DNA of 64,000 nucleotides from an uncultured Dehalococcoidia bacterium (GCA_938015525.1 CALLPC010000004.1:1-64000), one strand, 5' to 3'; counted from the stretch's first letter, positions 27,872 to 36,264 are shown. A program made the numbers and translations. Notes: a model not told the origin generated them from the letters alone.

Positions 27872-28146
27872 CGGGTCCCCAGTCCTGGGGGGTGGTCGGG
27901 AGTCGTGATCGGGGAGGCGGCCGCTCACGGGGATGCGGCGATCCCTTCTCGTTTCCAAGTTCGACCCGTTGCATCCACGCAAAAGGGGATCCCGGGTAGC
28001 TGATGGTTGCGGCCCGGTGCAGCCGGGGACGGGGAGCAGGCGGGCGGGCTTCGGGGGCGAGGCGGGCTGAGACGAGGGAGCGATGGCCCGGGCTGGGGTA
28101 CACTCGGGAGTCGCCGGGGCGGGGCGCAGACCGCGAGGAGGCAACG

Positions 28147-29325
28147 ATGGATTTCCGGCTTTCTCCCGAGACCGAGGCCTGGCGGGCCGAGCTGCGGGCG
28201 TTCCTGAAGGCGGAGCTGCCGCCGGACTTCGAGGGGGATGACGACTTCTTCGACAACGAGGAGCAGGTGGCGTTCGCGCGGGAGTTCACGAAGAAGCTCG
28301 GGGCGCGGCGGTGGTTCGCGCCGGCGTGGCCGGTCGAATACGGGGGGATGGGGAAGACGGCGATCGAGCAGTTCATCCTGAACGAGGAGCTGGCCTACCA
28401 CCGGGCACCCTCTGGCGGGCGGCTGTTCACGATCGGGATTACGGGTCCGACGATGCTGGTGCACGGGACGGAGGAGCAGAAGGCGCGCTACCTGCCGAAG
28501 ATGGCCTCGGGCGAGGAGTGGTACTGCCAGGGGTTCAGCGAGCCGGGGAGCGGCTCGGACCTGGCGAGCATGCAGACGCGCGCGGTGCGGGACGGGGACG
28601 ACTACGTGATCAACGGGCAGAAGATCTGGACCTCGAACGGGCACGTGGCGGACCGGATGCTGCTGCTGGCGCGGACGGACCCGGACCAGCCGAAGCACAA
28701 AGGGATCAGCGCGTTCATCGTGGACATGAGGACGCCGGGCATCACGGTGCAGGGCATCGACAACATCGCCTACCGGCACGATTTCAACCAGGTCTTTTTC
28801 GAGGACGTCCGGGTCCCGGCGCGGGACCTGCTGGGGGGCGAGAACAACGGCTGGTACGTGGCGACGACGACGCTCGATTTCGAGCGTTCGAACATCGCGG
28901 CGATCTCGGGGGCGCGGCGGACGGTGCACGACCTGGTGCGGTGGGCGAAGGAGCGGCACCCTGGCGGGCGGCCCTGGGACCGGCCGGAGGTCCGGGTGAA
29001 GCTGGCGGACCTGGCGGTGAAGGCGGAGGTGGGGCGGCTGGTGGCGTTCCGGACGGCGTGGCTGCAGGCGAAGGGCGAGGTGCCGAACTACGAGGCGAGC
29101 ATCGGGAAGGTCTGGATGGCGATGCTGGGCATCGAGGTGGCGAATACGGGGGTGAACCTGCTGGGCGCCTACGGCGCGCTGCAGCCCGGTTCGAAGTGGG
29201 CGCAGCTCCGGGGCCGGGTGCTGACGAGCTACCTGCTGGCGATGGCGGGGCCGATCGGCGGCGGGACGAGCGAGATCCAGAAGAACATCATCGCGCAGCG
29301 GGGGCTGGGGCTGCCGCGGGGGTAG
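28147..29325 (+). CDS. Acyl-CoA dehydrogenase
   Basis: 392 residues. It has the acyl-CoA dehydrogenase layout: N-terminal helices, WYCQGFSEPGSGSDLASMQT for FAD/substrate contact in the middle beta domain, GQKIWTSNGHVADRML, then C-terminal helices ending IGGGTSEIQKNIIAQRGLGLPR, the family's FAD-binding signature. It oxidises an acyl-CoA at the alpha-beta bond and passes electrons to ETF; chain or substrate type is not evident. ATG 28147 has GCGAGGAGGC upstream. A TACACT element lies about 50 nt before the start. Confidence 0.92.
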   Translation: MDFRLSPETEAWRAELRAFLKAELPPDFEGDDDFFDNEEQVAFAREFTKKLGARRWFAPAWPVEYGGMGKTAIEQFILNEELAYHRAPSGGRLFTIGITGPTMLVHGTEEQKARYLPKMASGEEWYCQGFSEPGSGSDLASMQTRAVRDGDDYVINGQKIWTSNGHVADRMLLLARTDPDQPKHKGISAFIVDMRTPGITVQGIDNIAYRHDFNQVFFEDVRVPARDLLGGENNGWYVATTTLDFERSNIAAISGARRTVHDLVRWAKERHPGGRPWDRPEVRVKLADLAVKAEVGRLVAFRTAWLQAKGEVPNYEASIGKVWMAMLGIEVANTGVNLLGAYGALQPGSKWAQLRGRVLTSYLLAMAGPIGGGTSEIQKNIIAQRGLGLPRG

Positions 29326-29407
29326 GGGGAACGGGAAAGGGGGAGCGCCTGGACGCCGCCGGCCCGCCGCAGCCGTGCCGGGGCCGCAGGCCTCCTGGTG
29401 CGCGCCC

Positions 29408-29460
29408 TCCGACCTCCCGTCTTCGCTCCCAGCTCCCCGTTCGCTGCTCCCGGCTTGCCC
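29408..29460 (-). repeat. G-rich heptamer-type intergenic repeat, copy E (minus strand)
   Basis: On the minus strand, GGGAGCA-GCGAACG-GGGAGCT units repeat with a 7-nt period between the acyl-CoA dehydrogenase and hydrolase genes. It is the only minus-oriented copy seen. Confidence 0.55.
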
Positions 29461-29477
29461 GGGGTGCGGCCAGCACC

Positions 29478-29483
29478 TAGAGT
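29478..29483 (+). promoter_or_regulatory. -10-like hexamer 6 nt before hydrolase start
   Basis: TAGAGT, then CGGGGC, then ATG 29490. No Shine-Dalgarno is present. Confidence 0.45.
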
Positions 29484-29489
29484 CGGGGC

Positions 29490-30995
29490 ATGCCGCTCTT
29501 TGGTGAACCGGGGGAGCGCATCGCGTATGAGCGGTTTCCGCACCCGGGCGGCGGGCCGCCGCTCTACCTGGTGCACGGCTTTACGGCAAGTGCGGCGTCG
29601 TTCGCGGCGAACCTGCCAGGGCTGGGGGAGCACTTCACGGTCGTGACGGTGGAGCTGCTCGGGCACGGCGGTTCGGACGCGCCTCGCGACCCGGCGGCCT
29701 ACGCCCCGGAGCGCGCGGTGGAGCGGGTGCTCGGGCTGATGGAGGCGCTGGGGGACGAGCGGGCGCTGATTTGCGGGCACTCGCTCGGGGGCGCGGTCGC
29801 GCTGCGGTGCGCGCTGGCGGCGCCGGAACGGTTCGCGGGGCTGGTCATCATCAATTCGGCCTCGGCGGCGGGCACGCCGGCGTGGGCTGCGGCCGCACGG
29901 GAGGGGATGCTGGCGCTGGCGGCGCGGGTGCGGGCGGAGGGGACGGCGTTCCTGAAGGGGACCCGGCTCTACCCGGCGCACAGCCGGCGCCTGGACCCGG
30001 CGTCGCGGGCGCTGCTGGTCCGGGATTTCGAGCGGCTGACGCCCGAGGGGCTCGCGGGCACGGCCGAAGGCCTCATCCCGGCGGTGAACGCGTTCGAGCG
30101 GCTGCCGGGGCTGCGGGTGCCGGTGCTGGTGGTCGCCGGGGAGCGAGACCGGGATTTCTTGGAGGTGCTGCCGGCGTTCCTCGCGCGGCTGCCGCACGGG
30201 CTGGCGCGGGTGGTGCGGCTGCCGGGCGCGGGGCACGCCGCGAACCTGGAGGCGCCGCAGGCGTTCGAAGCGGCGGTCGTGGAGTTCGCGCGGGAGGTTG
30301 GCCTCCTCGCCCCGCCGCCGGGAGGGGCCGGGCGCCGGGCGGGTTCGCAGGCGCTGGGGGTGGCAGGCGGCGTGCTCGTCGCAGCCGGCCTCGGCATGCT
30401 GGCGGCGGCGCTGGTGGTCGGGAGTCTCGGGCGCGACGGGGGCGGACGGGTCTTCGTGGCGGAGCCGGAGCCGAGCCCGACAGCGGCCTTCACGACGGCG
30501 GTGGCAGGCACGCGGACGGCGGTGCCGCTCGCGCCCGGGGAGCCCCTGGCGACGCCGACGGGGCGGGGCGGGGCCGCGGCTCCGCCGGCGACCCCCGGGG
30601 CTTTGCCGTCGCCGGTGCCCACGCCCGCGCCGACCCGGGCGCCGGCAGGGGCGGCTCCGCCGGAGCCCACGGCGACGCCGACGGCGACCGCCACCCCGAC
30701 CAGCACGCCCGTCCCGCCGCCGACGCCGACCCCGGCGGGGCCGTACGCGGCGATTGCGGGGCCGGTGCGGGTGGAGGCAGGGGCGAGCGCGACCTACTAC
30801 GACGCTTCGAACCCGACGCCGCTCCGGGTGACGTGGGTGACGCCGGCGGGGACGTTCCGGGACGTCCACGGGGTGACGGTGACCTTCCCCGCGGCGGGCT
30901 GCTACGGCATCGCGATGGAGGCGCTCTTCCCGGACGGGGCGGTGCGGAGCGCGGTGCTGAACGTGGCGGCGGGAGATGCGGCCTGCGGGGGCTGA
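29490..30995 (+). CDS. Alpha/beta hydrolase fused to membrane helix and external beta domain
   Basis: 501 residues in four parts. (1) Residues 1-270: an alpha/beta hydrolase with HGFTASA oxyanion loop, nucleophile Ser98 in GHSLGG, Asp220 in AGERD and His249 in GAGHAANLE. (2) About 288-313: one membrane helix (VAGGVLVAAGLGMLAAALVV). (3) About 320-416: a Thr/Pro/Ala-rich linker. (4) About 418-496: a PKD-like beta sandwich (AAIAGPVRVEAGASATYYDA). By charge the hydrolase lies in the cytoplasm and the beta domain outside. The substrate is unknown. This combination is rare. The start has no Shine-Dalgarno and a close -10-like site. Confidence 0.8.
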   Translation: MPLFGEPGERIAYERFPHPGGGPPLYLVHGFTASAASFAANLPGLGEHFTVVTVELLGHGGSDAPRDPAAYAPERAVERVLGLMEALGDERALICGHSLGGAVALRCALAAPERFAGLVIINSASAAGTPAWAAAAREGMLALAARVRAEGTAFLKGTRLYPAHSRRLDPASRALLVRDFERLTPEGLAGTAEGLIPAVNAFERLPGLRVPVLVVAGERDRDFLEVLPAFLARLPHGLARVVRLPGAGHAANLEAPQAFEAAVVEFAREVGLLAPPPGGAGRRAGSQALGVAGGVLVAAGLGMLAAALVVGSLGRDGGGRVFVAEPEPSPTAAFTTAVAGTRTAVPLAPGEPLATPTGRGGAAAPPATPGALPSPVPTPAPTRAPAGAAPPEPTATPTATATPTSTPVPPPTPTPAGPYAAIAGPVRVEAGASATYYDASNPTPLRVTWVTPAGTFRDVHGVTVTFPAAGCYGIAMEALFPDGAVRSAVLNVAAGDAACGG

Positions 30996-31041
30996 CGGGC
31001 TCGATGAACGGCTCGTGAACGCCCGGCCGCGCGCGATGGCG

Positions 31042-31047
31042 TAGGAT
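31042..31047 (+). promoter_or_regulatory. -10-like hexamer 6 nt before phosphatase start
   Basis: TAGGAT, then GGGGAC, then ATG 31054. No clear ribosome-binding site. Confidence 0.45.
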
Positions 31048-31053
31048 GGGGAC

Positions 31054-31806
31054 ATGCACGATACGACGATCCCGCGCGACCTCGAAGGCGTCCACAATTT
31101 CCGGCCGGTGGGGCCGTACCGGGTGGCGGGCGGCCGGGTGCTGCAGCCGGGGAAGCTGTTTCGCTCGGGGGCGCTGGAGCCGATGACGCCCGCGGACCGG
31201 GAGGTGCTGGAACGGGTGGCCGGGGTGCGGACGATCCTCGACCTGCGCCACCCCGATGAGCTGGCGCTGGCGCCCGGGCCGCATCCGCTGAGCGACCGGG
31301 TCATCCGGCTTTCGATCTTCCGGGAGGAGTGGCGGCAGGAGGAGCTGATCGCGGAGCTGAACGGGCTGTACGGGCCGGGGCCATCGCCGCAGCGGTACCT
31401 GCACTACCTCGAGACCGGGGGTGACCGGCTGGCGCAGGCGTTCGAGCTGTTCGCCGAGGAGGAGCGGTATCCGTTCCTCGTGCACTGCACGGCGGGGAAG
31501 GACCGGACGGGCGTGCTCATCGGGATGGTCATGGACGTGCTGGGGGCGGACCCGGCGGACATCGCGCACGAGTACGGGCTGAGCGATGCGAGCATCGACC
31601 GGCTGCTGGCCTACCTGCGGGCGAGCGGCCGCCAGCTGGAGGGCTCGGAGGAAGAGATCCGCGCCCGGCTGGCGACGCCCCCGGAACGGATGGCGGGGTT
31701 CATCGCGCTGCTCCACGAGCACCACGGGGGCGCGGAGGCGTTCTTCCGGAAGCAGGGGGTGAGCGCAGCGACGATCAGCCGGGTGCGGGAGCTGCTCACG
31801 GCCTGA
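31054..31806 (+). CDS. Tyrosine-protein phosphatase (Y_phosphatase3 family)
   Basis: 250 residues. It begins with the family phrase GVHNFRPVGPY and has LFRSGAL near 36-41 and RTILDLRHPDE near 59-69. The catalytic P-loop is HCTAGKDRTG (144-153) with Cys145 and Arg151. Relatives remove phosphate from phosphotyrosine or phosphoinositides, including secreted virulence phosphatases, but this one has no signal peptide. Its target is unknown. It follows the fused hydrolase and converges on lepB. Confidence 0.88.
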   Translation: MHDTTIPRDLEGVHNFRPVGPYRVAGGRVLQPGKLFRSGALEPMTPADREVLERVAGVRTILDLRHPDELALAPGPHPLSDRVIRLSIFREEWRQEELIAELNGLYGPGPSPQRYLHYLETGGDRLAQAFELFAEEERYPFLVHCTAGKDRTGVLIGMVMDVLGADPADIAHEYGLSDASIDRLLAYLRASGRQLEGSEEEIRARLATPPERMAGFIALLHEHHGGAEAFFRKQGVSAATISRVRELLTA

Positions 31807-31821
31807 GCAGGCGGGCCGGCA

Positions 31822-32754
31822 TCATTCGGGAGCGGGCGATTCGGCCGCGGCGAAGCGGGGTGCGGCGTTGGGAGCGGGGCCGAAGCGGTCGCGCGGCCAC
31901 CAGGTGAGGAACGCTTTGCCGACGATGCGGTCGGCGGGGATGGGGCCGAGGACGCGGCTGTCCTGGCTGTGGTTCCGGTTGTCGCCCATGACGAAGTACG
32001 CACCGGGCGGGATGCGGACGGGGGCCATGTCGCCGACGGCTGGCTCGGCGCCGGCGAGGTAGGGCTCGAGGAGGGGGCGGCCGTCGATGTAGACGGTGCC
32101 CTGCCGAAGTTCGATGGTTTCGCCGGGGAGGCCGATGACCCGCTTGACGAGGTCGCGGTGGACCCCGGAGGGGTGGTGGAAGACGACGATGTCGCCCCGC
32201 TGCGGGCTGCCGAACAGGTAGCGCTCGGCGGGCGGGCCGGGTTCCCAGCCGGGGACCCAGCGGGCGAGGGCGGCGAGGTCGATGCGGCTGTAGGCGAGGG
32301 AGTTGACGAGCAGGAATTCGCCATCTTCGAGCGCGGGGTACATGGAGCTGCCGTCGACGCGGTAGTGGTGGACGGTGGCGCGGACGGCGAGGAAGACGAG
32401 GAGGCCGAGGAGGAGGGTTTCGAGGAGTTCGCGGGCGACGGTGCGGAGGCGGGCGCGGCCCCGGGAGGGGAAGGCCGGGGCTGCCGCGGCAGCGGGGGCG
32501 GGCGGTTCGGCGGGGCGCGCCGCCGGGGGAAGGGGCGGGGCGAGCCGGCCGGCGGGGCCGTGCTGTGGCGCCCAGCGGCGCGGGTCGCGGAAGAGCCAGT
32601 CGAGGGTCGGCGGGGGGCCGCTCGCACCGCCGCCGGCCGGGTCGCTGCCGGGGAGCCAGGTGCCTTCGGGGTCATCGGCTTCGGCAGCGGCGCCGTGGTC
32701 CCGGGGGAGCGCCGGCCAGGAGAGGCGCCGCGGCGGCGGCGAGGCTTCGCCCAT
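31822..32754 (-). CDS. lepB: Signal peptidase I with long proline-rich N-terminal extension
   Basis: 310 residues. Cuts signal peptides from exported proteins at the outer face of the membrane. A single membrane helix (~108-126) precedes the catalytic Ser137 (GSSMYPAL) and Lys204 (DLVKRVIGLPGE), followed by the box GDNRNHSQDSR. About 105 residues rich in Pro, Ala and Gly precede the helix; most family members have far less. ATG 32754 is chosen because TAATCT lies close upstream. Further upstream in-frame starts add 10-16 residues with no support. Confidence 0.9.
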   Translation of the reverse strand: MGEASPPPRRLSWPALPRDHGAAAEADDPEGTWLPGSDPAGGGASGPPPTLDWLFRDPRRWAPQHGPAGRLAPPLPPAARPAEPPAPAAAAAPAFPSRGRARLRTVARELLETLLLGLLVFLAVRATVHHYRVDGSSMYPALEDGEFLLVNSLAYSRIDLAALARWVPGWEPGPPAERYLFGSPQRGDIVVFHHPSGVHRDLVKRVIGLPGETIELRQGTVYIDGRPLLEPYLAGAEPAVGDMAPVRIPPGAYFVMGDNRNHSQDSRVLGPIPADRIVGKAFLTWWPRDRFGPAPNAAPRFAAAESPAPE

Positions 32755-32894
32755 GGTGAGATTAGGCCACATCCCGGTGCCGGGGGCCACTGCCCGGGCC
32801 ACCGACCGGGCTGCCCATGCCGTTCACGGGGAGATTCGGCCGGGAGCGCCGCGCCCGGCAGGCCGTCCCGGTCCGCATGACCCGGCAGCGCCCG

Positions 32895-33746
32895 TCAGCG
32901 GGCTTCGAGCCAGGCGTTGAAGCGGGGCTCGCGGCGCTCGCGGAAGGCGGCGACGCCTTCGCGGGCGTCGGGGTGGTGGTCGCTGATGGCGGTGCGGGCC
33001 GCGATGTCCTCGAGGGCCTGGGCCCAGCTGCTCTCGGCGGCGAGGTAGAGGGAGCGCTTCAGGAGGCGCATGGCGACCTGGGGCCCTTCGGCCAGTTCGC
33101 GGGCGAGGGCCATCGTGCGCGGCATGAGGTCGGCGGGCGGGCAAACCTCATGGACGAGGCCGAGCTCGAGGGCGTCGGCGGCGGAGACGATGCGCTTCCG
33201 CATGAGGAAGTCGATCGTCTTCGCCAGGCCGATGAGCTGGACGAGGAGGGCGTGGCCGCCTTCGTCGGGCAGGAGGCCGAACCGGAGCGTGGCGCTGCCG
33301 AGGCGGGCTTCGCTGGAGGCGATGCGGAAGTCGCAGGCGAGGGCGAGCGAGAGGCCGGACTGGATGGCGACGCCGTTGATGGCGGCGATGGTGAGCTTGT
33401 CGAGGTTCCGGACGGCGGTGTTGAGCGCCTGGGAGAGGACGCGGAGGCCGTCGTAGGTGCCGATCGCCTCGCGGTGGCCGGGGAAGATGTCCGGCACGAG
33501 CGCGGGGCCTCCGGGCAGGGGACGGCCGGTGATGTCGTCGCCGGCGGAGAAGGCCCGGCCGGAGCCGGTGACGACGAGGACCCGGACGCGGTCGTCCATC
33601 TGGGCCTGGGTGATGGCTTCGATGAGGTCCCGTTTGATCGGCTGGGCGAGCCCGTTGAGGCGGTCGGGCTGGTTGAAGGTGATGACGGCGATGCCGGGGG
33701 GCTCGAGGCGGGAATCGAAGCCGCGGAAGGTGCCGATGGGGAACAT
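32895..33746 (-). CDS. Enoyl-CoA hydratase/isomerase family protein
   Basis: 283 residues of the crotonase fold. ITFNQPDRLNGLAQPIKRDL opens the protein, GRAFSAGDD gives the first oxyanion strand, and INGVAIQSGLSLALACDFRIAS the second. The usual Glu positions are changed: the segment where many hydratases have P-E reads SATLRFG, and an acidic pair occurs in LLPDEGG. It may be an isomerase or act on another acyl-CoA rather than a simple hydratase. GAGG lies before ATG 33746. Confidence 0.85.
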   Translation of the reverse strand: MFPIGTFRGFDSRLEPPGIAVITFNQPDRLNGLAQPIKRDLIEAITQAQMDDRVRVLVVTGSGRAFSAGDDITGRPLPGGPALVPDIFPGHREAIGTYDGLRVLSQALNTAVRNLDKLTIAAINGVAIQSGLSLALACDFRIASSEARLGSATLRFGLLPDEGGHALLVQLIGLAKTIDFLMRKRIVSAADALELGLVHEVCPPADLMPRTMALARELAEGPQVAMRLLKRSLYLAAESSWAQALEDIAARTAISDHHPDAREGVAAFRERREPRFNAWLEAR

Positions 33747-33814
33747 GGGGGGCCTCGCAGGTCGGGAGTGGCGAGAGTGTAGCGGGACGGCGCGGCGGGC
33801 GCCGCGGAGGGGGG

Positions 33815-33840
33815 CGGGGAGCAGGGAACGGGGAGCGGGC
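33815..33840 (+). repeat. G-rich heptamer-type intergenic repeat, copy C
   Basis: GGGGAGCA-GGGAACG-GGGAGCG-GGC: the clearest copy of the 7-nt-period repeat, with four G-runs separated by 4-nt loops. Confidence 0.6.
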
Positions 33841-33892
33841 GGCGAGAGCCGGCCTCCCGGTCCAGGGCTCGGGGGCACCCCCTTCCGGGCAG

Positions 33893-33908
33893 TACACGAG
33901 ATCGTGTA
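33893..33908. promoter_or_regulatory. Palindromic operator upstream of XRE gene
   Basis: TACACGA and TCGTGTA are exact inverted 7-mers separated by 2 nt, ending 11 nt before the XRE start. Size and position fit an autoregulatory site for the small repressor downstream. Confidence 0.6.
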
Positions 33909-33919
33909 ACCTCTCGAGG

Positions 33920-34180
33920 ATGGAAGGACGCGAGGACGACGAACGCGCGGGGGACCCGCGGGGCGGCCGGGCGGGCTGGACGCCGGCGGAGGTGCTCGCG
34001 CTCCGGCGGCGGCTCGGGCTGTCGCAGGCGGCGATGGCGCGCCGACTCGGCGTGCGGCAGCAGACGGTCTCTGATTGGGAAACGGGCCTCCACCGACCGC
34101 GGGGGCCGAGCGCCCGGCTGCTGCGGCTGCTCGCCGAGGAGCGGGCCCCGTACGACGCCGGGCCCGGGGACGCGCCGTGA
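33920..34180 (+). CDS. XRE-family helix-turn-helix regulator
   Basis: 86 residues. One Cro/C1-type helix-turn-helix (about 19-60): TPAEVLALRRRLGLSQAAMA, then RLGVRQQTVSDWETGL. The rest is short charged tails. Such proteins bind DNA as dimers; a 16-bp palindrome sits directly upstream, which suggests it controls itself. No toxin-like partner is adjacent, so a toxin-antitoxin role is not supported. Confidence 0.85.
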   Translation: MEGREDDERAGDPRGGRAGWTPAEVLALRRRLGLSQAAMARRLGVRQQTVSDWETGLHRPRGPSARLLRLLAEERAPYDAGPGDAP

Positions 34181-34336
34181 CGCCGCGGGAGCGTGCCGGG
34201 GGCCCCGGGCTGCAGGGAGCGGCGGGGCGGCAACCCGGCACGGCGGGGCCGAAGGAGGTGGAGAGCGCGCGGGCGACGGCCATGGGGTGCCGGGGATGAG
34301 CGCGCGTTCGGCGGCGGCCGCTGCGGGGTGCCCGGG

Positions 34337-35500
34337 GTGAGCGCGCGCCGGGCGGGCGCGGTGCGGGGCGGGGCGGCCGCACCCGATGGGGGGTTCGCGG
34401 ACGAGGCGGCACTGGCCGCGGCCTGGGCGGCGGCACCGCCGGGCACACTGCGGCTGGCCGACGGGCGGGCGCTCCGGGTCGTCTTCCCGGGCGTGGCGGG
34501 CGACGGGACGGGCCCGGACTTCCGGGCCGCCATCCTGGAGGTCGACGGCGACCTGGTGCGGGGGGACGTCGAGCTCCACCTGCGCCACTCGGGCTGGTTC
34601 GCGCACGGTCACGACCGGGACCCGGCGTACGCCGGGGTGGCGCTCCACGTCGTCGCGGGGGACGACCTGGGGCTGCCGTCGACGGTGCACGCGGCGGGGC
34701 GGCGCATCCCGCTGCTCGTCCTGGCCGCCCCGCCGGCGGCCCCGGGTGCGATGTTCGTGCCGCCCTGCGCCTTCGCGCGCGCCGCCGACATCGACGTTGC
34801 GGGAAGGCTCCGGCGCATGGGCCTGCGCCGGCTGCGGATGAAGGCGAACCGGGCGGCGCTCCTGTGCGCGGGGCGGCCGGCGGGCGACGTGCTCCTGGGA
34901 CTGGCTGCCGGGGCGCTGCTCGGCCCGGCGGCGCGGGCCGGGACGGAGCGGGCGGCGGCGAACCTCCGGCTGGATGTCCTCCTGGAGGAGGTGGGCGGGC
35001 TGGCCGGCGAGGCGCGGCGGACCGCGCTCGGGGCAGCGCTGCGGCGCATCCTTCCGGTGGACGCGGCGGCACCCGGCGGCCGGGTGCGGCCGGCGGCGAC
35101 GCCTGCGCAACGGCTGGGGGACCTCGCGCGGCTCATCGACCGGTGGTGGCCGCCGGGCGCGGGGCCGGGATGGCCGGCCGCGCTGGCGCCGGGGGCGGGA
35201 TGGCGGGCGGCCGCGGTCGAGGGAGTCGGCCGGGCAGCTGCAGTCGAGGTGATGGCGAACGCGGTCATCCCCGCGGCGCTCGCTGCCGGCAGGTGGAGCG
35301 AAGCGGAGGCGGAGACGGCCTGGGCCGCGCTGCCTTCGCCGGGGACGTACGGGAAGCTGCGGCCGCTGGAGCGGTGGCTCGGCGGGCGGGAGGCGAGGCC
35401 GTTCGCCTCGGCAGGGCTGCTGCAGGGCGGGCTGCTGCTGCAGGCGGACTACTGCGCGAAGGGCCGCTGCGGCCGCTGCCCGCTTTCGCCGCCGGGCTGA
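34337..35500 (+). CDS. DUF2851 family protein
   Basis: 387 residues from GTG 34337. DUF2851 features: TGPDFRAAILEVDGDLVRGDVELHLRHSG in parts (G-x-D-F-x-x-A and G-D-V-E-x-H), HGHDRDPAYAGVALHVV, and a C-terminal Cys cluster C-xxx-xC-xx-C (YCAKGRCGRCPL). The family occurs in Chloroflexota and Bacteroidota and its function is unknown. The conserved acidic and His residues and the final Cys set suggest metal binding. The start is uncertain, since the frame is open upstream and no convincing ribosome site is present (GTG 34328 is also possible). The 3' end overlaps the opposing GNAT gene by 52 bp. Confidence 0.75.
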   Translation: MSARRAGAVRGGAAAPDGGFADEAALAAAWAAAPPGTLRLADGRALRVVFPGVAGDGTGPDFRAAILEVDGDLVRGDVELHLRHSGWFAHGHDRDPAYAGVALHVVAGDDLGLPSTVHAAGRRIPLLVLAAPPAAPGAMFVPPCAFARAADIDVAGRLRRMGLRRLRMKANRAALLCAGRPAGDVLLGLAAGALLGPAARAGTERAAANLRLDVLLEEVGGLAGEARRTALGAALRRILPVDAAAPGGRVRPAATPAQRLGDLARLIDRWWPPGAGPGWPAALAPGAGWRAAAVEGVGRAAAVEVMANAVIPAALAAGRWSEAEAETAWAALPSPGTYGKLRPLERWLGGREARPFASAGLLQGGLLLQADYCAKGRCGRCPLSPPG

Positions 35501-36126
35501 GCGCCCCGGAGGTCCATGGGCGCGCCCGGGGACCGGCGGAAGACGTAGGCGCGGACCTGCCAGCGGCCCTCGTGGAAGCGGATGTGGCGGGCGAGCGGCG
35601 CGCGCTCGGCCTCGGTGACGCGCCAGAGGCGTTCTGCGATTTCGCGGTCGACCTGCCAGCGGGTCTCGGTAATGCGGAAGCCGAGGGCGAGATAGGCGCG
35701 GTGGGCGCGGGCCGCGAAGGTGTTGGAGGTGAGGACGAAGTCGCGGCCGGGAAATTCGGCTTCGAGGGCGCGCATGAGGACGGCGAGCATCCGCCGGGCG
35801 ACGCCCCGGCCCTGGTGCTCGGGCGGGACGTGGACGGCCCAGAGGTAGAGGCCGGCCTCGTCCTCGAGGTTGACGGAGCAGCGGCCGACGGGCTCGCCGG
35901 CCTCGACGGCCACGTAGTGGCGGTGGCGGCCGGGGGCGGTCCGCTCGCGGAGCTCGGCGGTCGCGCGGGCGGGGTCGCGCAGGTACCCGAGGTCGAAGGC
36001 ATGGTAGGGGAAGCCGTATTCGCCCCAGCGGGCCATCCGGGCGATGAGGTCGGCATCCCAGGGCCGGAGGAGGAGGCCTTCGCCCTCGAGGATGGGGACG
36101 GCGGCGGGCGGCTGGTCGTCCGGCAT
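35449..36126 (-). CDS. GNAT-family N-acetyltransferase
   Basis: 225 residues. The acetyl-CoA-binding motif is clear: LYLWAVHVPPEHQGRGVARR, followed by LAVLMRALE. VLTSNTFAARAHRAYLALGF is the usual later segment. The acceptor substrate is unknown. The last ~18 residues overlap the convergent DUF2851 gene by 52 bp. The start at 36126 has TACACT exactly 6 nt upstream and no Shine-Dalgarno. Confidence 0.82.
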   Translation of the reverse strand: MPDDQPPAAVPILEGEGLLLRPWDADLIARMARWGEYGFPYHAFDLGYLRDPARATAELRERTAPGRHRHYVAVEAGEPVGRCSVNLEDEAGLYLWAVHVPPEHQGRGVARRMLAVLMRALEAEFPGRDFVLTSNTFAARAHRAYLALGFRITETRWQVDREIAERLWRVTEAERAPLARHIRFHEGRWQVRAYVFRRSPGAPMDLRGAQPGGESGQRPQRPFAQ

Positions 36127-36132
36127 GGGGGA

Positions 36133-36138
36133 AGTGTA
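36133..36138 (-). promoter_or_regulatory. -10-like hexamer 6 nt before GNAT start
   Basis: Minus strand TACACT, then TCCCCC, then the ATG at 36126. Confidence 0.45.
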
Positions 36139-36151
36139 GGGGAGCGGCGGC

Positions 36152-36183
36152 TGGAGGTTGGAGCAGGGAACAGGGAGCGGGCA
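36152..36183 (+). repeat. G-rich heptamer-type intergenic repeat, copy B
   Basis: TTGGAGCA-GGGAACA-GGGAGCG units between the divergent GNAT and purM genes. It shares the GGAGGTTGGAGCAGGGAAC block with copy A. Confidence 0.6.
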
Positions 36184-36252
36184 GGGGGATTCGAATGCCG
36201 GACGCCCGGCCCCGGGGTGCTGCGGGCCACTGCCCGGTGCGGCGGGCTCTGG

Positions 36253-36258
36253 TAGGCT
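36253..36258 (+). promoter_or_regulatory. -10-like hexamer 6 nt before purM start
   Basis: TAGGCT, then GTTGGG, then GTG 36265. Leaderless layout. Confidence 0.45.
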
Positions 36259-36264
36259 GTTGGG

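Noticed and set aside
27872-28146. Possible riboswitch upstream of the HAMP receptor or acyl-CoA dehydrogenase, with an ACGCAAAA motif and GGGTAGC...GGTTGCGG
   Set aside because: It resembles part of a c-di-GMP-I element, but the GGCAAACC side and matching stems are missing. A covariance search would settle it. I see only short palindromes and a TACACT element in this gap.
34251-34300. Strong Shine-Dalgarno (GAAGGAGGTG) before a tiny ATG frame
   Set aside because: The only nearby ATG gives a five-codon frame. It may be a decayed site or belong to a misjudged DUF2851 start, but nothing can be supported.
33920-35500. XRE gene plus DUF2851 as a toxin-antitoxin pair
   Set aside because: The second protein is large and metalloenzyme-like, 156 bp away, with no toxin features.
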